Source: Schistosoma mansoni | Lineage: Eukaryota; Platyhelminthes; Trematoda; Strigeidida; Schistosomatidae | Length of the DNA stretch: 64,000 bases | Reading direction: 5' to 3' | Assembly (NCBI RefSeq): GCF_000237925.1 | Contig: NC_031495.1 | Span: forward strand, 33,022,706-33,086,705 | Shown here: one piece after another, positions 1 to 12,209 of the stretch | Layout: every line of letters starts with the position of its first letter | Numbering within the stretch: position 1 is the stretch's first letter | The notes under the pieces: generated by a model | Databases searched by the model: none | What the model was told of the DNA's origin: nothing | Seen by the model: only the letters and a program-made list of their open reading frames with translations | Translations under genes and position numbers: made by a program

Positions 1-1557
1 ATGGGCATCGTTTATCATCGTCGAAAAAGGGGCAACCGCGTTCCAAATTAACCTAAAATAGTCCATGAGGATAAAATATATACAAAATTCATAGTTATTA
101 AGAATGATGAAGTAAAACATTCACACATATTTCGATCATGTCTTAATTATACAGTTAAATTATTAAAATCCAGATTATGCATTTAAATAAATTGTAAGTT
201 AGGATGCAAGTCACGAAATGACTGCTTCTGTTAGTTATTTAATCACTGACAATGTTTGGCATACGAACAGTTGGAATGTGAAAAAAACCTATCAAAGAAA
301 GCTACCAAATAAAGACTCATATCGTATCAACACGCAGATTAACTTGGGTATTACTTACATAGTTACCACCAGTGCACTAAGTCAACTAGTGTTTCTTTTA
401 AATAATTTATTTCGACTCAATACTCAAGAACGAGTTAGTGTACCTGGGTTGAAGTCATGAATCACAAGGAATGCTAGAGATATTAACCAATTGACAAAGT
501 CGAAGTACTCAGAAGGAGGTCCGGACTTGTAGATAAAATTTGGTTACTTTGACTATAGATCTACCGATTTCAGAAACGACTCACATAGCGTCCAATATTT
601 TTTAAGACATGATAATAATCCATATCAAATTATTTTGCAATTGAATCGACACATAGTGACTTATTATTTGGAACGCTAAAGTTGGTTTGTTTTGTAAGTT
701 TTAGCAGCAGTTTTTAAGTTTTACTCATCTGTGTACTCATCAGTTGATAAGAGACAGGAAAATTCCAGTCTTTGAAGAGTTGAAGAATTTTAGGATTACA
801 AGACAGTTTTGTGCGATAGACTTGTCTTTCGAGTGGGATCTGAATGAAGTTGTTTCGGAAACTTTACTGTAAGGCACGTTTACGTCTCAATTGTCTATGA
901 CGCTGATTGACTAAATAAACGGAAGTGAAAAAAGTGTGTGAGGGGGGGTTGAATCTGACGTGAGCTAACAGCGCATCTATAATAATTAGTACGGTAACTA
1001 CAAATATTTGCCTGGTTTTATAGGAGTTGGTATTCTACTAACAAGATTGATGACCACTTATAGGATATAAACAACTACAATTAACATCAACACATGGAAC
1101 CTCAAATAAAGTGCCAGTTTTTTGATTGACTGATAACTAATTAATATCGGAGGACAAACTGATGATTAAGGATACACCTGCAAGCCACTGTTTTAGTGAA
1201 AATGTATTTACGCCTTGTAAAGGCAGTGAATATTAATAAAGTGCTGTTTCGTGAACACTCATTGGTATAGATAGGAGGACAAACAACAAGAGGAAAGTTG
1301 AAAAGTCATACACATCCTTGCTTTTTGTTTCATTAGCCTGGATTTTGTATTGTGTCTTCGCCTAACAACTAAACCTCACGGAAGTGTTAGACGGCTCATG
1401 ATTTGTCAGTCCCTTGAGAAAACGTTAGGCAGGGATTTTACGGCAGGGCAAGGCCAAATGTATTACAATAGAGAAAAAATAACTGAATAAGTGACATTAA
1501 GTTGTAAGGTCTAAACTGTTTTCAGTGTTCAGAAGCAAGAACAGGAGTTCAGTCAAC
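1..1557. other. Gene-free AT-rich stretch
   Basis: I see no supported exon, RNA gene or recognisable repeat here. The only open frame (218-460) has no family resemblance and the amino-acid make-up of random AT-rich DNA. Confidence 0.5.
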
Positions 1558-1905
1558 TTATATTAATCCCTGCAATCTGTAGTACGCCTTTAATGCATCA
1601 GCAAAGGGCGCTGATATTACGTGTTCTGGTATGGAATTCCAGTAATTCACCACCCAGCGCGAGAAATGGAATACTAAACGCAAAGGATTTGATCTCAGTT
1701 CTGGATTTTTTTTGGATGTTCTGGATGGATAGAAAAGATATGAGACATTCATAACAAGACCATAGTTAAGTACACGGTAAGCCAGTATTAGATCAACTCG
1801 TAACTTGGGGTAGGATAACAAGAATAGATTAAGGTGTCTTGTATTTAAAATGGAATAACACCAGGTAAGAGCAGAACCTGTGATTTGCCGCTGATAAAAC
1901 GCCAT
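1558..1905 (-). mobile_element. CR1-like LINE, 3' end of the reverse transcriptase ORF
   Basis: The minus-strand frame of 115 codons looks like the carboxy tail of a CR1/Jockey-type LINE polyprotein. It has a stretch of the 'RVDLILAYRVLNYG' kind, then 'FHFSRWVVNYWNSIPEHVIS' and an 'ALKAY' end. These are the post-thumb signatures (FFS-RVV-WNSLP---V-A) common to these elements. No catalytic RT motif is present, so this is a 5'-truncated dead copy. It resembles the tail of the larger CR1-like element at 44.2-46.5 kb but is not the same sequence. Subfamily uncertain. Confidence 0.75.
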
Positions 1906-1910
1906 TGAGT

Positions 1911-3484
1911 TATAGTGCTTTTAAGTACAACGGGAATCATGCCTTATGAGGACATTTGAAGGCTTTTAAAAAGTAGTAATGATTGAAAAATTAAGTACCT
2001 CGAAGTAGTGGAAGAAATCCTTTTGTAAAATATTTTTGATACGAGGCAAAACCTTCAAATTGTTGAAACCAGTTATCTTCTGGATGTCTGCATTAATATC
2101 ATCCACCATACCACTTAACTACAAAGTATTAGGAACAATTAAAGCTTACAAGAGAAAAGCATCGACCACGTTCCTTACTTTGCTGTGCCAACGACCAAGC
2201 AAAAAGAGTTACAAAAAGTAAAAGTGCTCCTCTCCTAATCATCAACCAACGACAAGTAATTACTATGGCAAGAGAAGCTGAACCTTGAGCTTAAATCTAC
2301 GAACAAGAACTAGAGAGACTTTCAGTGTATTTAAACAAACAAAACATAATTTGAAAGTAAGATCTAAAAACCTAATTGTTTATATCGACGGAAATGCCCG
2401 CATTTTGTTTTACAAGTTTGAATTTAAAAGATGAGATTAGGGGTAAATCATTTGACGTGGGCCATTAAATATTTGTGAGAGACAATGAAATATTGGCCTC
2501 CTTCAGTGTTCCTCCAGTTGACTCTTTTCTGGATTCACTACTGCTCCTAAAGTACTAGGGAATAATCTCGAACCCTATAGAAGATATTCTTTGAATGAGG
2601 TTGGAATTACTGAAAGGCAATTGGGTAGTTACGAATGATTGTGAACGGAATAGAAGCTTTCGTTTAACGAGCTACCGTATCTAGTGACAGGTTCTCACTG
2701 ATGTTTTTAGGTAGAAAACTAGGCGCGTATGATGGAAAAAGGAAATATTTGTAGGTTTTGGTAAAACATTGTACTTAATCCTTAAGAATGTTTGAACTTT
2801 CCTTTTTAAGACTCCCGGGATGTCGTTTGGACCATCTCAGACAGCTGCGATACCTGAATTCTACTGCACATGAAACGAAGAAAATGTTTCCACAGTCCTT
2901 TCTGATATATTTTGCCTTTAAATTCTATTTGTTTCCACTAATCATTTGCTAGGGATGAGTTCAAGTACAAATATTAGGTGTGTAGGAGTGTTTAGAGTAT
3001 TACAAATAATTAGGTTACATCTGAGATGCTTATACTGTAATGAGTAACAGTGGTTTATGACAGTTGAGTTCAAGTCCTAGAAATGATTACGACGCTCCTA
3101 TTGAATTACTTTTTAGTGTATTCTTATTCTACTGGAGTAAGAAAGGAAATACTTTGTTTCCATACTCTATATGGGGTCGAATAAAGCTTAAAAACTAAGT
3201 GAAAGGTTCTACTTTCAAGATTATCAGAAATGCATTTCAGGGGTATCAGTGTAAGATCTACTCAAAAGGCATTTTCGTCGCAGCTAGCGCAAGACTTCAG
3301 ATCATAGGGTGCCATGACTCCTAGGACTTGGGACACCTCTAGAGGATGGTTACCTAAGTTGTATGAGTTGTCTAAAACATGTCTCAAATAGACTACTTAA
3401 CTCCTTTAGGAGTTGAAAAAAAGAGTAGCTGACAAACAAGAGTTCGATGCTCTAGAATCAATAAAAATATTCTCGACAAGTTGA
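1911..3484. other. Intergenic stretch without recognised features
   Basis: No frame, splice-phased exon series, RNA gene or repeat family shared with the rest of the window could be recognised. Confidence 0.45.
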
Positions 3485-3650
3485 GATCAGTTATTTATCG
3501 GCAAGGATTCTAGCAACTTTTCCAAACAGGCAAAGGTTAATATACATACATTGAACCACACTATGACCCTGATTTTAGTCAAAAACGAGCCTGTTGGCAA
3601 TGATCCGGAAACATTCCGCAGTGAAGTTAAGTAACAAACGGTAAACCTTT
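3485..3650 (+). repeat. Diverged direct repeat, copy 1
   Basis: This segment aligns by eye, with many mismatches, to 4045-4195. Shared blocks in the same order include 'aacaggca', 'accacactatg' / 'accactatg', 'tagtcaaa-acg' and 'gcaatga-cc'. The Sm-alpha SINE lies between the two copies. Family unknown. The pair could be an old tandem duplication or two members of an old repeat. Confidence 0.4.
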
Positions 3651-3742
3651 AGCTAAGAAGATACAACAAAAGCTCCAAAAGAAAGGTCAAGGAACATTGT
3701 GTGGCTTAAAGGAGGCCTGAACAAAGGCTACAATACAAGACA

Positions 3743-3930
3743 GGGAGAATAGATAGATAAGTGAAAATACTGTCCAATGAATCCAGGACGCGCGTTTCAT
3801 CCTATTTGGGACTCGTCAGCTGGATGTACCTGCATCTCAGAGTTGATGTTCACTCTGGGACTCGAACCCAGTATCTTTCGCTTCAAACGCCATCGCGTTA
3901 TCCACTCGGCCACAGGTTAAACCTATACCA
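3743..3930 (-). mobile_element. Sm-alpha-type tRNA-derived SINE with hammerhead domain
   Basis: Read on the minus strand, the element starts with a tRNA-like head. It has a pol III A box ('TGGCCGAGTGG') and a B box ('GGTTCGAGTCCC'), with a mutated tRNA body between them. A spacer follows, then the hammerhead fold annotated separately, and a short tail ending in the degenerate region near 3743. This order (tRNA head, hammerhead, tail) is that of the schistosome Sm-alpha family. Schistosome hammerheads from that family are known to self-cleave. The tRNA-like part is not a working tRNA gene. The left end is approximate. Confidence 0.88.
3782..3826 (-). ncRNA. Hammerhead ribozyme (Sm-alpha type)
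   Basis: Minus-strand RNA folds as a hammerhead. Stem I is ATCCAG/CTGGAT, the core is CUGACGA, stem II is GUCC/GGAU closed by a six-base loop, then GAAA, and a very short stem III (AC/GU around GCGC) leads to the GUC cleavage triplet. All conserved core bases are present. The pair next to the core in stem II is G.U instead of G-C, which would probably slow cleavage. The self-complementary ACGCGCGU of stem III is typical of schistosome hammerheads and permits dimer folding. Confidence 0.85.
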
Positions 3931-4044
3931 TGAAAACTACTTTACCGTGCAACGTGTCCCATTTACACCAGTCGACATAAACATGTTCTGAATAAATAAG
4001 CGTTCGGTACCTGATAATTAATACAAGTACTTCCAGCGAAATAG

Positions 4045-4195
4045 GATCAAATTCTGTCCCCAGGGATTCAAGGAATTCTTTCCAACAGGCAGTCAAAGAC
4101 CAGCAGTCATCAACCAAACCACTATGTAACCATGAGTCTAGTCAAACGCGACCTTGTTGTCAATGACCCAACAACATGAGACAGTAAAATTCAAT
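4045..4195 (+). repeat. Diverged direct repeat, copy 2
   Basis: Partner of 3485-3650, in the same orientation, on the other side of the Sm-alpha SINE. The two copies are clearly related but strongly diverged, so the duplication is old. Confidence 0.4.
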
Positions 4196-4199
4196 AAGA

Positions 4200-7100
4200 A
4201 AGATGAATCTCAACCAATGTCAAATAATAAAGGACCAGACTAAGAAGACTAAGGAACATAAAACATGGTTTCAAATTTCCTGAGTAAAAGTTAAGGTACA
4301 ATACAGATAGAAATAATAAAGAAATAACAATATTTTCCAACAAAACACTTCAAACAAGTTTTCAGAATATTCCTTCTGTCACAGTTTATTTTAAAGACTC
4401 TCGTTTTTTTCAGACTGATACTGCTGCAAGGGGGCTAAGTGTAAAAATATTTGGTTTAGAAAGTAACTTAAATATCAAACGAATGTGTGGTGGACCAAAA
4501 TATATATCTACTTAAAAAAAATAATGATAAAGTTATTACATCCAAAGATTAATGTATTAATATATTAAATATAATTTATAAACAGAAGAAAAGATTACTG
4601 GATGTTACTTAAATTATCATTACTGGGTGTCTTCCAGTTTCATTAGGTATAATAATCCACATTTATAGGTAATTAATAATTCCAATAAAGATTGTTATAA
4701 TTCGAGCTGTATATTTAGATGAAGTATGTAATGAGAATATCTCTGTGGTCTGTGAACGTAGATAGTAAATATACCACAGCTCTGTTATCGCAACAACAGG
4801 TAACTGAGAACAAGAAACATATGTGTATAGCAGTGTATTTATGAGTGGCAATCGGTCTATCGTGCTATGGAGGGTTCAAAACAGAAAATCCAAGGTCATG
4901 AGCTTTTAAACGACTATTTTACAGTCACTCATAGTAAATGCACAAATTATGAGAATTAATCAAAGATATCCAAATAGTATCAAGAACTAATTACAAAGTA
5001 AGTTTGTCGTAACTATGTCCACAAATGTCCACTAAGAGATTAGCCTACTGTAGAGATAAATTGAGTAACTGAACTTGACTACAACTAGTTACAGAACAAG
5101 GCAATATTTATGGGGTCACAAGTGTAACGGATTTCTAAATTAACGTCAATTTTAGCTCCAGTAATAGAGGTTTAGTTTTCTTCACACTATTAAACAGTCA
5201 TTTCTTCGTTTTTTTAAATGGTGAATTGTATTTTCATACTGCTTACTTAACAAACTATGAAAATTAGAGTAGAAGAACTTATATGTTCATTGGTAGTTTT
5301 CAGGACTGTCTAAATAGTAGTCTAGTGATCGTACAGGGACCAGTATTAAAGTCAATGAGAACTTCGCTTACATAGTTGAAGGTTTTGCATGTGGAATTGA
5401 AAGCACACTCTTAACTATGTACAAAAGATCCTCATTTCATCTGAACACTACACAATCACTGATATTTAAAACAACCTATTAAGTCACAGAGAAAATTATA
5501 GAAGAAATAATTTGAAGACATTGTTCAAACGATGATGTAATTCACTAAAGCTTTGGGGTTGATTTATAGTATAGAAAGAGATTTCAAGCATCAAAAGAAG
5601 GTTGTTTAATGATCCAGAGATTAACGAGGAATAAAGAGACGAGATAACCTATGAGTCAAAAATATGTGACATACTAGTTCACCTGGCAGATATAAAGAAG
5701 TAATAAAAAAACTTAAAGTTCATATTTACAATTAAATAATGATTATGGACTAAAATGTAGAGTGTAATGATAAAAATATAATAATAATAAGAAGAATATA
5801 TTGTAAAGAGTGTTAAGGCTACGGAAGGATGAGAGTTTACATATGTGACATTCTCATGTAGACTTTAGTTTTGAACTGGTGATCTGCTAACGACTCAGTA
5901 GTCCATAGGTTCTCGAGTGAACTTCTCTTTCATCCCACTCGTTTGGCAGTGTAAATCATTCGTAAGAACGATTCCGGTAGGGCAGTGTACCCACATTTGG
6001 TGAAATGCTCCTTTATTTGGTTACCGATTATTTTGGATTCTCATTTTAAAAGCCATGTCGTGTAATATTATGAGGTTCATTTCTAAAGTGTTCAATTTGA
6101 GAGGCCACTATCATCCTACTAACAGAAGGAAAAGCTCCTCTAGATGTTTATCCTTGAGAATAATCTATAAATATTTTATCTTTAAGAAAATTGAATTACA
6201 GAATCCCTACCGGTATTGTTTTTGCAATTTCTCAGCCTTCTGATAAGTGTAATTGAAGATTTAATCACAAATGTGGTCGCCAGATCTGAATAACTGTGGT
6301 GTTTGTATGAACTAGCAATTCCTTTCTACTTGATGACTGCTCGATTTCGAATTCCAAATACAATACATTCATTGGTGTTCATCTCGTACTTCTTGATTAA
6401 ATTGCGTTATTTAATAATTCAAATACTCCTAATTATCACAATAACATAACTTATTCAACGATCCATCTGATATATGTTCGTAAAGGATTAAGAGTAATGA
6501 CAGATGTTGGAGATGCTATTTTCAATCATTCCACAAATGTTTTAAGTTTGTGTAGAGAAGTCAGTCAAAGTAAGATCTAGGATTATTAGATAACCAATGA
6601 GTTTCGGATTTTGAGTTTTATAAGGCGTTCAATAATATTCCAAACCTTTTTAATAGTCATCAAAAAATCACACCAAATCGTAACATTTAGTACAAAGTAT
6701 GTGAAAAAAATAGTCACTACAATTATTGTCACCTAGGGTATTTAGGAAAACGTAAATGATAATGACGACTTTCTTACGCTATGATTTCTAGGCTTTTTTT
6801 CTCATTACCATCCGGTTAATGACATCAGTAAGGAAATATTTTTGAATTACAAGCTGATTTACTACTAATTGTCATTGAGGAATAGGAGTTTATGGAAAGC
6901 GAAATTGTCTTGTACTCAGCATGATTTACAGTTTACTCAATCATTCGTCATATAGACGTCAAATCGGAACAACTGACTTCTAAACTATTAAATCTTTTCT
7001 TCTCACCAAAATACCAACGTTAGTTAGTTCTCTTTTAAAAGTTATTTACACCTATTATCTTACATTCTTATTTCAGAATACTACACTTGGATGGTATCGA

Positions 7101-10100
7101 TAACAAAGGAATATTAGAAATCTTTCTTCAGATTAGTCACCATAGTAACTATTATAAATCCTAAGGTGAAACAAGGCCGATTTTATATAAATTCAAAGGT
7201 ATACTTCATTGGCTAAATGCTCATTACCGTGGTTATGTATACTTTAGAGTTGAAATAAAGTCATTTACACTGCTAGTTACAAGTTTCCACTAATGATAAA
7301 ATTTAAACAGTTTACAACTTTCCTAAATAAAACATAGTATTCTCTTTGTTTCTTTCTGACGTGTATATAATTGTATTTATATTCAACATATTTTGTTAAT
7401 ATACATAATGATAAAAAAAGCCTGTCACAATAATCCTGTAATATTAGTTATGTGTTGAAATGAACAAATACTTATGCAGTTTCGAGTACCTAATACACAC
7501 TTACATGATTCGTCTTAGCTTTTAAACAGACTTAAATAACTCTGACAACATGCGACATTGAGCCATTTTTACTTCCATTATAATTTTATTCTTCTTATAG
7601 GAAATTGTGACCTTCAACACATACACATCTCATTTTTGTCCTTCTTAGTTATACGGCTTGAGTGTGTTAGTTTATTGCTCACTATTATATTTAATGTATG
7701 TCTCTTCGCCACACTGCTCATTATCTATTTTGATCTGTATTAATGCTTGTAATGAGTAGTATAGTGAGATGGCATGTTTGTCTTCTCAGATCTGCTTCTC
7801 CATTTTGTTTCTCTTATTGTCTGTCTGGAGTAATTACTGTATGAAATATACGTATCGGAAATTCATTCTCATCATTGACTTATTCTATTCCGTTATCCCC
7901 CCATGTGAATTAAGCTTGTGCTTATATACGGGGATAGCCGGCATGTATATTTCGCTGACAACACCATACCATCAAATCGGAGTCAGATCAACGGTCTGAG
8001 AAAAAACATTTTTAAATCTTTTTGTCTTCTACGTTATTTGTCAAAACACTAATCTTATATTACTAGGGCGTCATATGATTTTGGGGCCAATGTTCATTTA
8101 GTGAGATTGTTCATCATTCTTGAATCAGTAATACTATAAGATATAAATTTTCTTCAAACGCCTCTGGTTACTAATCCTATTTGTGCGCTGCTATCGATCT
8201 TGTCAACTGGTGATGGTTGATTTACAAACCCTGATTCCTGCTGTCATTTCATTGTTGTTACTTTTTTTTAATTTTTACATAGTGGTTATATCTCTTATTA
8301 AGTCGTTATGTTTGACCATCACAAGCTTCATAAAATGTAAGAGGGTATTTGGTATTTATCAATAAGAAGTTTCGCATATACGAAACAACCTTTCACCACT
8401 TTTTCTTGCCTTCGTTTCTCAGACAACGTAGATCTACTTCTAAAGCAATCACGTCCAGTCTTTTCAAAAACACCACAATTATTATTAACTATTACGATTA
8501 AGCCCCCTGTAAAAGCCAATGATTATGTTACATGACCTATCTTACCAGTTAAAGAAATACTTAAATAATTCACACTACTCAGTAACGATAAGTAGTGTAC
8601 ATTTGCTGGCTAAAAGTAATAAAATAAGGGTTGAATTGATGACTAGATTCTGTTCTGGATACAATATTTTATCACAAACTGTGTTAATGCCTTAAAACAA
8701 CATATATATAAAAAATCTTATTGTTTGCTGTAATACAAGTATTTATTGTTTATGTTTAAAAATGAACTTAGAAGTAATAAATAGCTTCTTTATAATTCTT
8801 AGCGTTTTTCTGATGAAACAGGAGGAACTATAATGGTCAGAAGATAAAAAAGTCAGTGAATGCAGATGATAAGTTCTTCACTTAAATGATTGACACTCAC
8901 GTTACGTGTCGATTTTTGATATTATTTTTAGAACTATGAATATCTAATTGTCTTGATCCTGACGTCACTAATCTGTCGAACAGTAATTGTTTTCTTAGTC
9001 GTTTGGATTCCGTAAATATTCAGTCACAAAATGACCATATGACTTTTAGTTTCTATAGATATATGAATTACTTTTCAAATGATTCCCAATGTCATGCTAT
9101 TATTGTTAGCATTGTTCATTGGTTATTGATTGTCAAAGCCAATGCTTGTTCTGGCTTATCAAAATATTCTGATAGTTCAGTGTATTTTATCATCAGTCGT
9201 CTGAGTCGAATAGGCGGCTAGGCTTAAATACAGTTTTCAATCTTACTTAATATTCCTACCTACAAGATGAACTATCAGTCCTCAAAAACATGTTTCCTTT
9301 AATTTCACTCAAAAATGAAGCTGTTCTCAGGGCGATTTTTTACTTTCTTTGTTTAGTGGTGGTTTGAAAGTGTTAACTATAATAAGAGCCTTGTCCATGG
9401 TGAAGTAGGCAACAGATCTCAGGATTTTATTTAGAAATCTCATTTAGAACTGAGAAAAGAACCAAGGAACTGAACTTATATTTCATACTTTATTTTCTAT
9501 CTGCCACGTAGTCGAAACATCTTGAACTATAGAAGTGTGGACATTTAAGTTGTTTAGAAAAAGTATCTACATAAAAATTGTGAAGTGATATTCATAGTTG
9601 CAATAATGGTTGGATGAATGGCGCTTTTAATTAATGTAGGTTAAGAAAACTATTGAACAAAAAAACATACTTCCGCTTTAACTATCTGCCATAGATAATC
9701 AAGTGACTTATAAAATGTAAATAAGTAAATAATTAGAAACAATGCATTCCAATATGAAAGAAGTCTGTGACAGTATTTGAGGTAATACCAGAGTACTGAA
9801 TAATCACACAAATGTTATTGTCTCATTCTTAGTATTAACTAGATTTTATCAGTTAGATTCTAATTTCTAGCGATTGGTCAATGTTGAGCCTTCAGACACT
9901 TTATCTTAATTAGTAGTAAAATGTATATAAAGGAAGTGGATAGTTAACAGTTCGTGAACTGGAATAACAACATATATATTATTATATAGAACATTGCTTT
10001 TCAAATTGTTATAACTTGTGTGCGTGCGTGCCCTGTTTACTTATGACGTGACGATACCGCCAATTAGAGAGCAGCAGACCAATGACACACAAAACCCGTA

Positions 10101-11124
10101 CGAGTAGTCTAGAGCACTTGTCGGTCCTGATATCTGCCTAGCCCAGCCAGTTAAGTCCAGAACACCAATAACAGCCTCTGCAATATGAATCATTATTCTT
10201 AAACATACTGGGTTTATATACTAATTAAACAGACCACATCGTAACACAAAATAGAAAGTAACATTTGTACAAGATTTGGCCAAATGTGGCTGTGAATAAG
10301 GGGAATAGTAATTAATAGACTAGGGATAACTCAAGAATGGTAAATCGTATAATAACAGTCTATGGGTCAAAATAAAGCTTATAATAAGAGGGACAAGAAT
10401 ATGAATAGTTTAGTTACTTAACAATTATACAATAGGAAATACACATATCATATTGGTCCATAAATAGTCCTCAATGTTACCATTCATAATTCTCTTCAGG
10501 ATATAACACAAATGACAATGGGTTAAACTAAAATGAATAACTAAAAATACTGAAATACTTATTTTGCATCAAATGAAAATAATGTATTAGGATAGTTTCA
10601 ATAATGAACCAAAAGCGGCGGACTGAACAGTTGTTTCTTTCAGTTTAGGGACTCTGAGGCTAAAGGCGTCCAAGACCTACTTAACGTCAGTCCACAAATG
10701 AAAGCCATCTTCATAATGAATATATTTCCACAAAACCATCGATTTAAATGACGATTATGTGTACTAAAGTAAAAAACCTTGAGAATGATCCCCGAAGTTC
10801 AAGTCGAAACTATTGAAGTTAGTCATGTGAGGGATAGAACCAGCTACCTACTAGTAGTATAGAATGATGGTTGCACCATACACTTGCAGTGCAACGTTTC
10901 GATAATCTTTCACCTCGATTACCGTTATAATACAAATCTTAACGGTGCATGAAATCAAGTGAGTCAATTTGACAGTACTGTTGAATGGATACTAAATGAA
11001 ACTGAATGACCGAGTACAATGTTGTGCATTCGAATTGGAATCAGTAAACGTTATATGGAGTAGAGTTTTTGGAGATTTGGGAGAAAGATAAGAAGCTAGA
11101 AAACCAAGACGTAATATAAATTTA
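4200..11124. other. Long AT-rich gene-free stretch
   Basis: I find no convincing exon. Short frames at 7558-7743 and 7769-7999 are leucine- and phenylalanine-rich as expected of AT-rich DNA and have no family match I can name. Two small islands (about 7880-8000 and 10020-10180) are less AT-rich than their surroundings and may be decayed repeats, but I cannot assign them. No tRNA, rRNA or tandem array is visible. Confidence 0.4.
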
Positions 11125-11324
11125 NNNNNNNNNNNNNNNNNNNNNNNNNNNNNNNNNNNNNNNNNNNNNNNNNNNNNNNNNNNNNNNNNNNNNNNNNNNN
11201 NNNNNNNNNNNNNNNNNNNNNNNNNNNNNNNNNNNNNNNNNNNNNNNNNNNNNNNNNNNNNNNNNNNNNNNNNNNNNNNNNNNNNNNNNNNNNNNNNNNN
11301 NNNNNNNNNNNNNNNNNNNNNNNN
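11125..11324. other. Assembly gap (200 N)
   Basis: A run of exactly 200 N, the usual placeholder for a scaffold gap of unknown size. Sequence on the two sides need not be contiguous in the genome. Confidence 0.99.
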
Positions 11325-11475
11325 TTATAAATTGATAAATCGAATTCTGTCCTTTAGGGAATTCGTAATTTTATCCACTGATAGCTATCCAAAGGACTGA
11401 ATCGCTGAAAAAAACATCCCTAATGAACCGAAATCAACTGACGATATAACTGACTCTCAAACAAAATGTTTCGTT

Positions 11476-11640
11476 TCAGGTGCTCACTAGTGACTGACTC
11501 CTTGAGGTATTTCCTGGAGTTCTAGTGAGAAGCAGTAACCGGTGGAGTTCAACCAGGTCTGTTGTGAGATAGGAACTCACTGATGACATTGGTGAATGGT
11601 TGCTCAATTTCGTGAATCAGTTGAAGTTAGAAATTAACAC
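11476..11640 (+). repeat. Interspersed repeat B, upstream arm of the hammerhead SINE
   Basis: Contains a 'gctcactagtga...ctagtgagaag' block that recurs in inverted orientation at 36,385-36,500. The last 20-30 bases before the tRNA-like head ('ttaacaccgttggatgcc') also precede the SINE copy at 25,050-25,275. The arm may therefore belong to a longer composite element of which the SINE is the 3' half, or may be an older repeat into which SINEs repeatedly inserted. Confidence 0.5.
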
Positions 11641-11870
11641 CGTTGGATGCCAGCTCAGTGGTCTATCGGTTGAGGGCTTCGGCTCGAAACTGGTGGGTCC
11701 TGGGTTCGAATCCCGCGAGGGTGGGTTCGTGGACGCGCACTGCTGAGGAGTCCCATAATAGGACGAAACGGCCGTCCAGTGCTTCCAGGTTTTCCATGGT
11801 AGTCTAGCTTCAACTGACTCATGATCTCAACTCTATAAAAATACTAAAATCTCCACAAAACCCCTTCTGA
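11640..11870 (+). mobile_element. Hammerhead-bearing tRNA-derived SINE (second family), near full length
   Basis: The head 'gctcagtggtctatcggttg' is tRNA-like and is followed by the B box 'GGTTCGAATCCC' and a complete hammerhead fold. A conserved tail follows ('cttccaggttttccatggt', then 'catgatctcaact', then 'tccacaaaacccctt'). The same order occurs at 58.5 kb, 25.1 kb and, in pieces, at 19.0 and 21.4 kb. The body is different from Sm-alpha, but the architecture is the same. Mobilisation would need RT supplied by a LINE such as the RTE elements in this window (inference). Confidence 0.85.
11735..11782 (+). ncRNA. Hammerhead ribozyme (second SINE family)
   Basis: Stem I is GCACTG/CAGTGC (6 bp). 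The core CUGAGGA fits CUGANGA with G at the free position. Stem II is GUCC/GGAC closed by a seven-base loop, followed by GAAA. Stem III is the self-complementary ACGGCCGU, ending in the cleavage triplet GUC. Every invariant core base is present and stem II is perfectly paired, so this copy is a good candidate for an active ribozyme. As in Sm-alpha, stem III is too short to be stable as a monomer. Confidence 0.85.
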
Positions 11871-11884
11871 TAATACAGAAGTAG

Positions 11885-12130
11885 CTTAAAACGAGAAAGT
11901 AAGCAGAAAGAATGTGCACGCATTTTGAGGAGTTATATAGTGTTTACATAATACATATACATAGCCTTCAGTATTCCACTTGGATCTTTCAGTGTGTTCT
12001 TCCATCTGAATGGTCTTCTCGTTCGGTCTTCAAGTGTTCTGTCGACTCTGTGCTTTCGATGTACTGAAACTCTTCATTCCATCCAACAACTTTGGAACAG
12101 CGTTTCACAACATACTAGTCACAACCATTT
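11885..12130. repeat. Interspersed repeat C, copy 1
   Basis: Shares a long run of similarity with 38,930-39,135, including 'gtgttctgtcgac', 'gtgctttcgatg', 'actg(a/c)aactct' and 'acaa(c/t)(t/-)ttg'. The second copy lies inside the RTE-like remnant at 36.9-39.7 kb, so this may be an RTE fragment or a separate repeat inserted there. Orientation undefined. Confidence 0.5.
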
Positions 12131-12209
12131 TGTGAGTAGAGTCAACTACAGTAGTACACAATGAGATAGTTTGAGATTTGTTTTTATATACATTACTATA
12201 ACTTGGGTT

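Noticed and set aside
218-460. 80-codon open frame
   Set aside because: No resemblance to any family, no splice partners, codon content of random AT-rich DNA.
7558-7999. Two frames with hydrophobic, membrane-like translations
   Set aside because: Strings of Leu/Phe/Ile are expected from T-rich DNA; no start context, no family match, no repeats of the pattern.
11640-11730. Possible tRNA gene
   Set aside because: A and B boxes are present but the cloverleaf is broken and the segment continues into the SINE body; the same holds at 3,850-3,930, 25,180-25,265 and 58,520-58,565.
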